A stretch of 64,000 nt of DNA from Streptomyces candidus. GTDB taxonomy: Bacteria; Actinomycetota; Actinomycetes; Streptomycetales; Streptomycetaceae. Below the pieces are notes generated by a model. That model did no database searches, was not told where the DNA came from, and was given only the letters and a program-made list of their open reading frames with translations. This document shows positions 50,939-58,708 of the stretch, one piece after another (position 1 is the stretch's first letter; every line of letters starts with the position of its first letter). The translations under genes and the position numbers were made by a program. The stretch covers positions 19,942-83,941 of the forward strand of contig NZ_JACHEM010000018.1 in assembly GCF_014207445.1 (NCBI RefSeq), written 5' to 3'.

Positions 50939-51031
50939 CAAAAAATGCATGGTGGCGCAGGGTTGGCTAAACACGAAGGACGTGTTATCGCGCGAGCCGG
51001 TGCCCCAGGTGAACCGGTCGCGAATCAGGGC

Positions 51032-51059
51032 GATTTGCCCGGAAATTACCGGGCAAATC
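51032..51059. promoter_or_regulatory. Long palindrome in the ect leader region
   Basis: GATTTGCCCGG-AAATTA-CCGGGCAAATC is a perfect 11-bp inverted repeat about 120 bp upstream of ectA. The half-site GATTTGCC resembles GATTTACC of the palindrome at 50923. No gene was found in the 315-bp gap 50914-51228; it holds these sites and a terminator at 51154. Confidence 0.5.
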
Positions 51060-51153
51060 TCCTTGTCTGTGGAGTCGATCACATGTTTGTAACCATCCGG
51101 AACCCGCCCGGAAATCTCGGTGTTTAACCCTTGGGAGAGCGGGCAGAAGAAGA

Positions 51154-51184
51154 CGGGAAGCTGCGGTGAATAAGCAGCTTCCCG
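51154..51184 (-). terminator. Terminator of the aminotransferase gene
   Basis: CGGGAAGCTGC (51154-51164) pairs with GCAGCTTCCCG (51174-51184). On the minus strand it is followed by TCTTCTTCTG, giving a U-rich tail, as expected for an intrinsic terminator 44 bp after the stop at 51229. Confidence 0.75.
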
Positions 51185-51228
51185 CTTTCTGTGAATTCCG
51201 GCGTATTACCTCGTTATTGTTTGGTGAA

Positions 51229-52335
51229 TTACTCGCCGGGCCAGGTTTCCGTCACGGCCTGCCGGGCAGAAGCGTTGTCCACCGGCCGTCCGAGCGCCGT
51301 GAGCGCCCCGCCGAGGGCGGCCAGCGACGCCAGCACGACGTGCCGGGAGGCGTCCCGTCCGTAGTGGTTGACGCGGATCATCTCCTTGGCGAGTGCTCCG
51401 CCGCCGGCGATCAGCGGCACCGACGGGTTGAGGGCGAGCGCCCTGGCGACCACTTCCCGGGCGTCGAGGCCGTCGGTCACGCGCAGCGTGGTGGCGACGG
51501 GCGCGGCGTCCTTCGCCTCGTACACGAACGGCTCGACGCCTGCGCCCAGCGCGTTCGCCCCGGCCCGGGTCGCGGCGGCCGCAGCCGCGTGCCGTCCGGT
51601 GACCCCGTCGACGCCCTCTTCCTCGATCCGTTCCAGGCAGGCGTCCAGTGCCAGCATCTCCAGCTGCGCGGGGGCGAACATCAGGGCCTTGCGTCCGCCG
51701 TCGATCCACCTGTCCTTCCAGTCCAGGAGGGAGAGGTACGAGCCGCGCGGCGCGTGGGGGTTGGCGGCGAACCGCTCCCAGGCGCGTGCGCTCACCGACA
51801 CCGCCGACACTCCGGCGGGGCCGCCCATCGCCTTCTGCGCGCCGATGATGCACATGTCGACGCCCCATGCGTCGGGCAGCACCGGCTCCGCGCCGATCGA
51901 GGCGACGGCGTCCAGGTAGAACAACGCGCCGTGCGCGCGCACCACTTCGCCGATCTCCGCGACGGGGTTGGTGTTCCCGGTCGCCGCCTCCGCGTGCACC
52001 AGCGACACGAAGCCGGTCTCCGGCTGCGCGGCGAGCGCCTCGGCGACCCGGTCCGCGGTGACCGCCGTGTGGAACGGCACCACGAGGTCGGTCACCTGCG
52101 CACCGCAGTCCCGCAGCCAGTTGCCGAAGGTCTGCCCGTAGGGTCCGGTGACGATGTTCAGCGCGCTCGACCCGCGCGGCGCACCGGCCCGGATGCACGC
52201 CTCCAGGGGCAGCAGCGCCTCGCCCTGCATGAGCACCACGTCCTGCGCCGTGCCGAGCAGCGCGGCCACCCGTCGTTCGATGCGCGCGAAGTCCTCGGCG
52301 GTGACGGCGGGCAGGTCAAGGAGGGGGTGTGTCAC
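51229..52335 (-). CDS. PLP-dependent aminotransferase, alanine-glyoxylate/serine-pyruvate type
   Basis: This 368-residue fold-type I class V enzyme has VLMQGEALLPLEACIRAG, SLVHAEAATGNTNPVAEI, YLDAVASIGAEPV and the PLP lysine in IGAQKAMGGPAGVSAVSV (Lys168). It resembles alanine-glyoxylate or serine-pyruvate aminotransferases. The GTG at 52335 follows AAGAGAG. It lies next to ectA in the same orientation but is separated by a terminator, so it is probably a separate unit. An amino-donor role near ectoine synthesis is possible but unsupported. Confidence 0.88.
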   Translation of the reverse strand: MTHPLLDLPAVTAEDFARIERRVAALLGTAQDVVLMQGEALLPLEACIRAGAPRGSSALNIVTGPYGQTFGNWLRDCGAQVTDLVVPFHTAVTADRVAEALAAQPETGFVSLVHAEAATGNTNPVAEIGEVVRAHGALFYLDAVASIGAEPVLPDAWGVDMCIIGAQKAMGGPAGVSAVSVSARAWERFAANPHAPRGSYLSLLDWKDRWIDGGRKALMFAPAQLEMLALDACLERIEEEGVDGVTGRHAAAAAATRAGANALGAGVEPFVYEAKDAAPVATTLRVTDGLDAREVVARALALNPSVPLIAGGGALAKEMIRVNHYGRDASRHVVLASLAALGGALTALGRPVDNASARQAVTETWPGE

Positions 52336-52467
52336 GACGGTGCTCTCTTCGCATCGGTGTTCGGGCCTACCCGGCGAGGGTAGTCCCCTGCGCCTGCCGG
52401 GCCGTGCTGCCACGGCCGGTACGGCGGGCGCGGCCGCCGCCGGGTGCCCCCTCGTACAGTGCTGGGC

Positions 52468-53565
52468 ATGAGTGATCACGAGGTGCTGCACGTGAAGGGG
52501 CGGGTGCTGGTCGGGCCCGAGGACGTACGGGACGGGCTGTGGGCGGTGGACGGCCGGATCACCTACGAACGCCCCCTCGGAGTCCGCGAGTTCGCGACCG
52601 TGGAGGGCTGGGTGATGCCCGGCCTCGTGGACGCGCACTGCCACGTCGGGCTGGACGCGCACGGCGCGGTCGACGCGGAGACGAGCGAGCGGCAGGCGCG
52701 GACCGACCGGGATGCCGGGACACTGCTGATCCGGGACGCCGGGTCGGCGGCGGACACCCGGTGGATCGACGACCGGGACGACCTGCCGAAGATCATCCGG
52801 GCGGGGCGGCACATCGCCAGGACCCGACGGTACATCCGCAACTACGCGCACGAGATCGAGCCGGGCGACCTGGTCGCCTACGTGGCGGCCGAGGCGCGCC
52901 GGAGCGACGGATGGGTCAAGCTCGTCGGCGACTGGATCGACCGGGAGGCCGGTGACCTGACCCCGTGCTGGCCGCGCGGGGAGGTGGAGGCCGCCATCGC
53001 GCAGGCGCACCGGCTGGGGGCGCGGGTGACCGCGCACTGTTTCGCCGAGGATTCGCTGCGGGACCTGGTGGAGGCCGGGATCGACTGCGTCGAGCACGCG
53101 ACCGGGCTGACCGAGGACACCATCCCGCTTTTCGCGGAGAGGGGCGTCGCGATCGTGCCGACGCTGGTGAACATCGCGACGTTCCCGCACCTCGCGGACG
53201 GCGGCGAGGCCAAGTTCCCGGACTGGTCGGCCCACATGCGCCGGCTGCACGCACGGCGGTACGAGACGGTACGTGCGGCGTACGACGCGGGCATTCCCGT
53301 CTTCGTCGGGACCGACGCCGGTGGCGCGCTCGCCCACGGGCTGGTCGCGGAGGAGGTGGCTGAGCTGGTGCGGGCCGGAATCCCCGCCCGGGACGCGCTC
53401 GGCGCGACGGCGTGGGCGGCGCGGGAGTGGCTGGGGCGGCCGGGCCTGGAGGAGGGCGCGCCGGCCGACCTGGTGGTGTACGAGGCGGACCCGCGGGCGG
53501 ATGTACGGGTGCTGGGGGCGCCCCGGCACGTGGTGCTGAACGGGCGGGTGGTTGACGGGGGGTGA
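52468..53565 (+). CDS. Amidohydrolase superfamily enzyme
   Basis: This 365-residue TIM-barrel hydrolase has the metal motif DAHCHVG with His57 and His59, carboxylate region DGWVKLVGDW (candidate Lys), RVTAHCFAED and VEHATG His ligands, and GTDAGGALAHG with the catalytic Asp. The metal set resembles imidazolonepropionase/prolidase-like amidohydrolases. The small N-terminal beta sandwich starts at VLHVKGRVLVG. Divergent from the aminotransferase. The substrate is unknown. Confidence 0.9.
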   Translation: MSDHEVLHVKGRVLVGPEDVRDGLWAVDGRITYERPLGVREFATVEGWVMPGLVDAHCHVGLDAHGAVDAETSERQARTDRDAGTLLIRDAGSAADTRWIDDRDDLPKIIRAGRHIARTRRYIRNYAHEIEPGDLVAYVAAEARRSDGWVKLVGDWIDREAGDLTPCWPRGEVEAAIAQAHRLGARVTAHCFAEDSLRDLVEAGIDCVEHATGLTEDTIPLFAERGVAIVPTLVNIATFPHLADGGEAKFPDWSAHMRRLHARRYETVRAAYDAGIPVFVGTDAGGALAHGLVAEEVAELVRAGIPARDALGATAWAAREWLGRPGLEEGAPADLVVYEADPRADVRVLGAPRHVVLNGRVVDGG

Positions 53566-53840
53566 GTGGTACGGGGTGACGTGGGGGCGGCTCCGGTCGT
53601 TGTACGTCCTCATGGGCGCGCCCCCGGCGAAGAGCCATTCCCCGGGGTTTCTGCGAACGCCTGTGGTGAAAGATGCGAACGTACGGCCGGAAACCCCCCT
53701 TTGGAGTGAACTGACGTCGCGTGCCTGTGCATTCACTCTCCGTGCGTAAGTATTCCGGTGTTCCGGTCGTCGGCCGCACTCACGGTGTCCCCCGTGGTGA
53801 ATGCCCGGCGACGTCTTTCTCCTGTGGGGGTTCCACCACC

Positions 53841-54797
53841 TTGAACAGCTCTCTCTTCCGCATGCCCGCACGCCGCTGCGCCGCCGGGGCGGTGGCGCTC
53901 GCCCTGACCGCCGGCCCGCTGACGCTGCTGACGGCGGGTTCGGCGCACGCCACCGGTGACACGCCGGAGCCCGGGAAGGCGAACGCGTCCGTGCTGCGGG
54001 CCGGGCTCGACGTCTCCCTGCTCAACAAGACCGTGCACGTACCGGTGAAGGCCACTCTGAACGAGGTGCAGGCACCGGCGAGCGCGCAGCGCACGGCGCT
54101 GAGCGTGGCGCTGGACGGAGTGGACGGCGGGCGTCCCGTGTCGCTGCTGCGCGCGGACGTCGCCACCGCGAAGGCGACCGTGGAGGGCGAACGGGCCGAG
54201 GGGCGTGCGGAACTCGCGCGCGCCAAGGTGCACGTGCCCGGACTGCCGCTGCTCTCGCTCATCGAGGTCGAGAAGGTGACGTCCAGGGCGGTGTGCGTGG
54301 CGGGGGCACGACCCGAGGCGGAGGCCAACGTGCTCGGGCGGGTCACGGTGCTCGGCAAGCGGGTCACGCTGACGGCCGGCGGCGTGACGCGAGTGGCCGT
54401 CCCCGGTGTCGGGGAGGTCGCGCTGACCCTGTCGAAGACGCACACGACCACGCGGACGGCGGCAGCCGCCGCCCTGGAGCTGAAGGTGTCGGTGAATCCG
54501 CTGAAGCTGAACGTGGCGGAGGTGGAGGGCGTGGTGACGCTGGCGGAGACAGGGTGCACGGTGCCGGAGGTACGGACCGCGGAGGCGTCCCCCGCCGCGC
54601 CGTCCGCCGCGCCCGCCGAGGTGAAGCCGCAGACGGCAGGAGTCATCGAAGCGGCCCCGCCCGCCCCCGCCGAGGAAGCCGTCAATCTGGCGGAAACGGG
54701 AGGCAGTTCGGCCACGCCCTACCTGGTGGCCGGCGGCGCGGCCCTGCTCCTCGCAGGCACCGCAGCCACCCTGAAAGCCCGCCGCCCCCGCCCCTGA
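53841..54797 (+). CDS. SCO1860-family LAETG-anchored surface protein
   Basis: This 318-residue exported protein has a signal peptide (AAGAVALALTAGPLTLLTAGSAHA) and a secreted beta-rich domain. The C-terminal sorting signal is LAETG at residues 283-287, then a hydrophobic helix and KARRPRP. Sortase would link it to the cell wall. A second LAETG occurs inside the domain at 234-238 (LAETGC) without a following helix. The TTG at 53841 (GGGGGTTCCACCACC upstream) is chosen; an ATG seven codons later is possible. Its biological role is unknown. Confidence 0.87.
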   Translation: MNSSLFRMPARRCAAGAVALALTAGPLTLLTAGSAHATGDTPEPGKANASVLRAGLDVSLLNKTVHVPVKATLNEVQAPASAQRTALSVALDGVDGGRPVSLLRADVATAKATVEGERAEGRAELARAKVHVPGLPLLSLIEVEKVTSRAVCVAGARPEAEANVLGRVTVLGKRVTLTAGGVTRVAVPGVGEVALTLSKTHTTTRTAAAAALELKVSVNPLKLNVAEVEGVVTLAETGCTVPEVRTAEASPAAPSAAPAEVKPQTAGVIEAAPPAPAEEAVNLAETGGSSATPYLVAGGAALLLAGTAATLKARRPRP

Positions 54798-54839
54798 CCC
54801 CCACCACCAAGCCGCACACCCCCGGCCCCCGCCAGCCTC

Positions 54840-54936
54840 CTCGGGCGGCGGGGCCGCTCGCCGTCCCCCTTGGGCCGTGGGGCCGCTCGGCCATAGCGCC
54901 TTGGGCAGCGGGGCCGCCTCCACCCCCGTAGCCCGC
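54840..54936. repeat. Degenerate tandem units before repeat copy B
   Basis: Units starting CTCGGGCGGCGGGGCCGC, CTTGGGCCGTGGGGCCGC and CTTGGGCAGCGGGGCCGCC begin at 54840, 54870 and 54900 (periods 30, 30, 36) and lead into the 66-bp element. They resemble the tandem units at 22005-22130. Confidence 0.65.
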
Positions 54937-55002
54937 TTGGGCGGCGGGGCCGCCCCCGGGGGCGGAACGGGCGGGCAAGGGGGCGGCCCCCACCGGAGGT
55001 GC
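54937..55002. repeat. 65-bp dispersed GC-rich element, copy B
   Basis: This is the same sequence as 22115-22179 with one inserted C, in the same orientation. It lies between the stop of a plus-strand gene (54797) and the 3' end of a minus-strand gene (55093), the same convergent context as copy A. No gene is seen in 54798-55092. Confidence 0.85.
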
Positions 55003-55092
55003 GCCCCCCGCCGGAGGCCCCGAGTCCCCCACTCCGCCCGGCGCCCCCGACCCGCACCACACTCCCCGCACCAGCCCCCCGCGCTACGGCCC

Positions 55093-56169
55093 CTACCGCC
55101 CCCCGCTGCCCAAAACCCCGAGCACCCGCTCCACATCCCCCACCCCGTTGTAGAGGTGGAAGGACGCCCGCAGATTCCCCTCCCGCGCGGAAACCATGAC
55201 CCCCGCCGCCGCCAGTTCCTCCGCCCGCGCGCCGAGCCCCGGTACCGCCACCACCGCCGACCCGGGCGAGGGCACCGGGGTGTGACCCAGGGCCGCGACG
55301 CCCTCCCGGAAGAGGTCGGCGAGGGCGACGTTGTGGGCGTGGATCGCGGCGACCCCGATCGACTCCACGAGCGCGAGCGACTCCACCGCCCCCACGTAGC
55401 ACAAGAACGCCGCCGAGGTGTCGAACCTCCGTGCGCTGGACGCGAATTGACTCACCGGCCCGTAGTTGCTCGCCCAGGTGTCCTCGGCCGCCAGCCATCC
55501 CGCCTGCAACGGCGGGGTGTACTCCTGTGCCTGTTCGGAGACGGTGAGGAAGGACGTGCCACGCGGGCACAGGAGGTACTTGAAGCCGCCGGCCACGGTG
55601 TAGTCGTAGAGCCCCGCCGAGGTCGGCAGCCAGCCGGCGGACTGCGACATGTCCAGCAGGGTCCGCGCGCCGTGCGCCGCGGCGGCCTCCCGTATCGCGG
55701 TGTCGTCGGCGACCCTGCCGTCCGCCGACTGCACCCCGGACCAGGCGACGAGCGCCGTCTCCGGACGGATTTCCCCGGCCAGGCGCTCCAGCCCCACGTA
55801 CCTGACCTTGAGTTCGCCCCGTACCGAGAAGGGCGTGACGAGCGAGGCGAACTCGCCCTCGGGAAGCAGGACTTCGCTGCCCGGAGCGAGCGCCGCGGCC
55901 ACCACCGACACATGCGCCGACACGGATGCGCCGATGGCGACGCGCTGCGCAGGAACGCCGAGCAGCCGGCCGAACGCCGCACGCGCCTGCTCGACGGTTT
56001 CGTAGGAGCCGGGGTTGTGGTCGCGGCCGGTGGCGTTCCGCTCGGCGAGCGCCTTGACCGCCTCGACGGTCCGGCGCGGAGCCAGCCCGTACGAGGAGGT
56101 GTTGAGGTACGTCGTCTCGGGGGCGAATTCGTCGGGAGCGAGGTTGCGCAGGGGCGATGGCGTCGTCAT
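55093..56169 (-). CDS. PLP-dependent class V aminotransferase-fold enzyme
   Basis: This 358-residue enzyme has TTYLNTSSYGLAPRRTVEAV, ASVSAHVSVVAAALAPGSEVLLPEGEF, TLLDMSQSAGWLP and the PLP lysine in GGFKYLLCPRG (Lys197). The fold matches the cysteine desulfurase/isopenicillin N epimerase-like class. The start at 56169 is an ATG. It is probably in the same direction as, but separate from, the DsbA-like gene. The substrate is unknown. Confidence 0.87.
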   Translation of the reverse strand: MTTPSPLRNLAPDEFAPETTYLNTSSYGLAPRRTVEAVKALAERNATGRDHNPGSYETVEQARAAFGRLLGVPAQRVAIGASVSAHVSVVAAALAPGSEVLLPEGEFASLVTPFSVRGELKVRYVGLERLAGEIRPETALVAWSGVQSADGRVADDTAIREAAAAHGARTLLDMSQSAGWLPTSAGLYDYTVAGGFKYLLCPRGTSFLTVSEQAQEYTPPLQAGWLAAEDTWASNYGPVSQFASSARRFDTSAAFLCYVGAVESLALVESIGVAAIHAHNVALADLFREGVAALGHTPVPSPGSAVVAVPGLGARAEELAAAGVMVSAREGNLRASFHLYNGVGDVERVLGVLGSGGR

Positions 56170-56237
56170 GCGGGCCACTGTGCCCCTGCGCCAACTCCCT
56201 TGTCCACAGGTCTTTTCCGTACCCGTTTCGGCCTGGT

Positions 56238-56996
56238 CTAGGCGCAGTTTCCGTCGGTGTCGCAGGTCGCGCCGTCGGCGGCGGCGGACGTCACCGGCTT
56301 CAGCGGGGCGCGGTCCTGCCAGGCCTGTTCCAGCGCCTGGGTGAAGACCTCGGCGGGCTGTCCGCCGGAGATCCCGTACCGGCGGTCGAGTACGAAGAAC
56401 GGGACGCCGTTCGCGCCCAGTTCCGCCGCCTCCCGCTCGTCGCCGCGCACGTCGTCGGCGTAAGCGGTGGGGTCGGCGAGCACGCCGCGCGTCTCGGCCT
56501 CGTCCAGTCCGGCGGCCACGGCGAGCTTCACCAGGACCTCGTCGTCGAAGACGGAGGCCTCCTCGGCGAAGTTCGCGCGGTAGGCGAGGTCGAGCAGCCC
56601 GGACTGGCGGCCTCGCGCCTTGGCCAGGTGCAGGACGCGGTGGATGTCGAAGGTGGGGCCGTGGTCCCGGCCGTGGGTGCGGTAGTCGAGTCCTTCGGCG
56701 CGGGCGTGCGCGGCGACCGTCTCCTCCATGGCCTGCGCCTCCTCGCGGGTGCGGCCGTACTTGCGGGCCAGCAGGTCCAGCACCGGCGCGACATCGCCCT
56801 TGGCGCGGTCCGGGTCCAGCTCGAAGGAGCGGTGCACGACCTCGACGCCGTCGCGGTGCGCGAAGGCCGCCAGGCCCTTCTCGAAGCGGGCCTTGCCGAC
56901 GTAGCACCAGGGACATGCGATGTCCGACCAGATCTCGACGCGCAGGGGCGCGGCGGGGGTGGAGCCGGTGACTGGGGGGACCGCGGGGCTGGCCAT
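56238..56996 (-). CDS. DsbA family FrnE-like oxidoreductase
   Basis: This 252-residue cytosolic thioredoxin-fold protein has VEIWSDIACPWCYVGKARFE with the CPWC motif at about residues 29-32, the alpha-helical insert, and the cis-Pro region NGVPFFVLDRRYGISGGQP. The C-terminus ends GATCDTDGNCA with two more Cys. FrnE-type proteins act as 2-hydroxychromene-2-carboxylate isomerase-like or polyketide-related disulfide isomerases. No signal peptide. The ATG at 56996 follows GGAGAG. Divergent from the GNAT gene. Confidence 0.9.
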   Translation of the reverse strand: MASPAVPPVTGSTPAAPLRVEIWSDIACPWCYVGKARFEKGLAAFAHRDGVEVVHRSFELDPDRAKGDVAPVLDLLARKYGRTREEAQAMEETVAAHARAEGLDYRTHGRDHGPTFDIHRVLHLAKARGRQSGLLDLAYRANFAEEASVFDDEVLVKLAVAAGLDEAETRGVLADPTAYADDVRGDEREAAELGANGVPFFVLDRRYGISGGQPAEVFTQALEQAWQDRAPLKPVTSAAADGATCDTDGNCA

Positions 56997-57067
56997 GTGT
57001 CTTCTCTCCGATGCAACAAGTCTCAACCACTCTCCCCAACCGTGCGGGGCCCACGTACATTCCCTCC

Positions 57068-57559
57068 ATGCCTCTGCACATCTCCCTGCGCGAAGTGCGC
57101 GACAGCGACCTGCCCGTCTTCTACCGGCAGATGACCGACACCACGTCCCTGACGATGGCCGCCTTCACCAGCGAGGCTCCGGCGGACCGCGGGAACTTCG
57201 CCGCGCACTGGGCCCGGGTGCGGCGCGACCCGCGGGTGATCTGCTGGACGGTGGTGGGCGACGGGGAGACCGTCGTCGGGCACGCCTCGGTCTTCGGTCC
57301 GCCCGGGGAGCGGGAGATCACGTACTGGATCGGCCGCGAGTACTGGGGCCACGGGGTGGCCACCGCCGCGCTGCGGGCGTTGCTCGACCTGGTGCCGGAC
57401 CGCCCGCTGCACGGGCGGGCCGCGGCGGACAACAGCGGATCGATCCGCGTCATGGAGAAGTGCGGGTTCGTGGTGACGGGGCGGGAGAGGGGCTACGCGA
57501 ACGCGCGCGGCGAGGAGATCGCCGAGGTGGTACTGACACTCGCAGCCGTGCAGGGCTGA
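57068..57559 (+). CDS. GNAT family N-acetyltransferase
   Basis: This 163-residue protein has ISLREVRDSDLPVFYRQMTD, a central EITYWIGREYWGHGVATAALRALLD (acetyl-CoA-binding loop) and NSGSIRVMEKCGFVVTGRERGYA. This is the RimJ/RimL-like pattern, which acetylates protein N-termini or small amines. The ATG at 57068 is used because the conserved domain begins at once. It is divergent from the FrnE-like gene. The substrate is not predictable. Confidence 0.9.
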   Translation: MPLHISLREVRDSDLPVFYRQMTDTTSLTMAAFTSEAPADRGNFAAHWARVRRDPRVICWTVVGDGETVVGHASVFGPPGEREITYWIGREYWGHGVATAALRALLDLVPDRPLHGRAAADNSGSIRVMEKCGFVVTGRERGYANARGEEIAEVVLTLAAVQG

Positions 57560-57670
57560 GGACGGACACCCCGGGACGCCCGCTTCCGGGCGCCGTCTCC
57601 CCCGTGCGGCGGAGGCGGATCGTCGGTACGCAGGAGGTGGCGGGGGCGGCCGGCCGGGAGTGTGGTGCGT

Positions 57671-58708
57671 ATGACACAGACGACTCCGCTCATCCGGGAT
57701 CCCCGCTCCGTGCCCCGCACCGGCCGCTCCCTGCCGCTCACCCCCGCCCGCCGCGTTCTGCGCGCCCTCGCCGTCCTCGCCTGCGTGCCGTACATCTCGC
57801 TCAAGGTCCTGTGGATCGCGGGCGGTCGGCTGGGCATCCCGGACGGGAGCGTGCTGCTGGAGCGGCCCGGGGCGATGGCCGCCGCGAACGCCGTCACCGT
57901 GGTGATGGACGCCTGCGTGATCGTTCTGGCGCTCCTGCTGACGCAGGCGTGGGGCCGGCGCGTCCCGGCCCCGCTGCTGGTGCTGCCGATGTGGGTGGCG
58001 ACCGGGCTGCTCGCCCCGATCATGGCCGCGTTCCCGCTGCAACTGCTGGTGAAGGCGTTTGGCGGGGACGGGGAGGGTCCTGCCCCGGACGGCAGCGCGT
58101 CGTTCCTCGATCCGTGGGTCTTCGGCGTGGTGTACGGAGGCTTCATCGTGCAGGGCATCGCGCTGGGGGCGCTGTTCGTGCTGTACGCGAAGGAACGCTG
58201 GGCGCACCTGTGGCAGGGTCGGACCGGTCAGCTCCCGACCGCCGGCGGCGGGTCGACCGCTGTGGGTGGGATCGTCGCCGTCCTGGCGGTGGCTGCCGCC
58301 GTGCCGCAGGCGCTGCGGGCGGCGGGCGGGGATCCGGCGGGCGAGGGGCCGCTGTCGGTGGATCTGCGGATCGTGGAGGGTGTGCACGCGGGGTTCGCCG
58401 TGTGGTGCGCGGTGAGTGTGCTGGCGCTCCTGCTGCGGCCGGGACGGGGCAGGCGCACGGAACAGGGGGAGCGTACGGGGAGCGGGCTGCCGGTCAAGGT
58501 GGTGCTGTCAGCCGCCTGGGTGACGTCCGGGGCGGTCGGCTGCACGGCCGGGTGGATGCTCGTCACCCTGCCGTTCGCGGGCGCTGCCGCAGACACACCC
58601 GCCACGCTGACGCTGGTGTCCTACGCTGCCGAGGTGATCCTCGCTCTCTTTGCCCTCGTGGGCGGCACTGTCTTCCTCCTGCGACTGCACGAGCGGCACA
58701 CGGCATGA
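57671..58708 (+). CDS. Multi-pass membrane protein of a two-component operon
   Basis: This 345-residue protein has about seven hydrophobic helices (ALAVLACVPYISLKVLWIAGG, VVMDACVIVLALLL and others through the C-terminal VILALFALVGGTVFLLRL), with Pro/Gly loops. Family not recognised. Its stop overlaps the histidine kinase start (ATGA), so it is likely a sensor-associated or target membrane protein of the system. The ATG at 57671 follows GGGAG; a GTG 9 bp upstream is possible. Confidence 0.7.
   Translation: MTQTTPLIRDPRSVPRTGRSLPLTPARRVLRALAVLACVPYISLKVLWIAGGRLGIPDGSVLLERPGAMAAANAVTVVMDACVIVLALLLTQAWGRRVPAPLLVLPMWVATGLLAPIMAAFPLQLLVKAFGGDGEGPAPDGSASFLDPWVFGVVYGGFIVQGIALGALFVLYAKERWAHLWQGRTGQLPTAGGGSTAVGGIVAVLAVAAAVPQALRAAGGDPAGEGPLSVDLRIVEGVHAGFAVWCAVSVLALLLRPGRGRRTEQGERTGSGLPVKVVLSAAWVTSGAVGCTAGWMLVTLPFAGAAADTPATLTLVSYAAEVILALFALVGGTVFLLRLHERHTA

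Noticed and set aside
50246..51082. A minus-strand open frame covering the ect leader and ectA
   Set aside because: It lies out of frame with ectA and its leader part does not show GC-biased third positions. ectA itself is certain.
47608..52335. The aminotransferase at 51229 considered as a fifth gene of the ectoine operon
   Set aside because: A terminator-like hairpin at 51154-51184 and a separate AT-rich leader lie between it and ectA, so cotranscription is unlikely.
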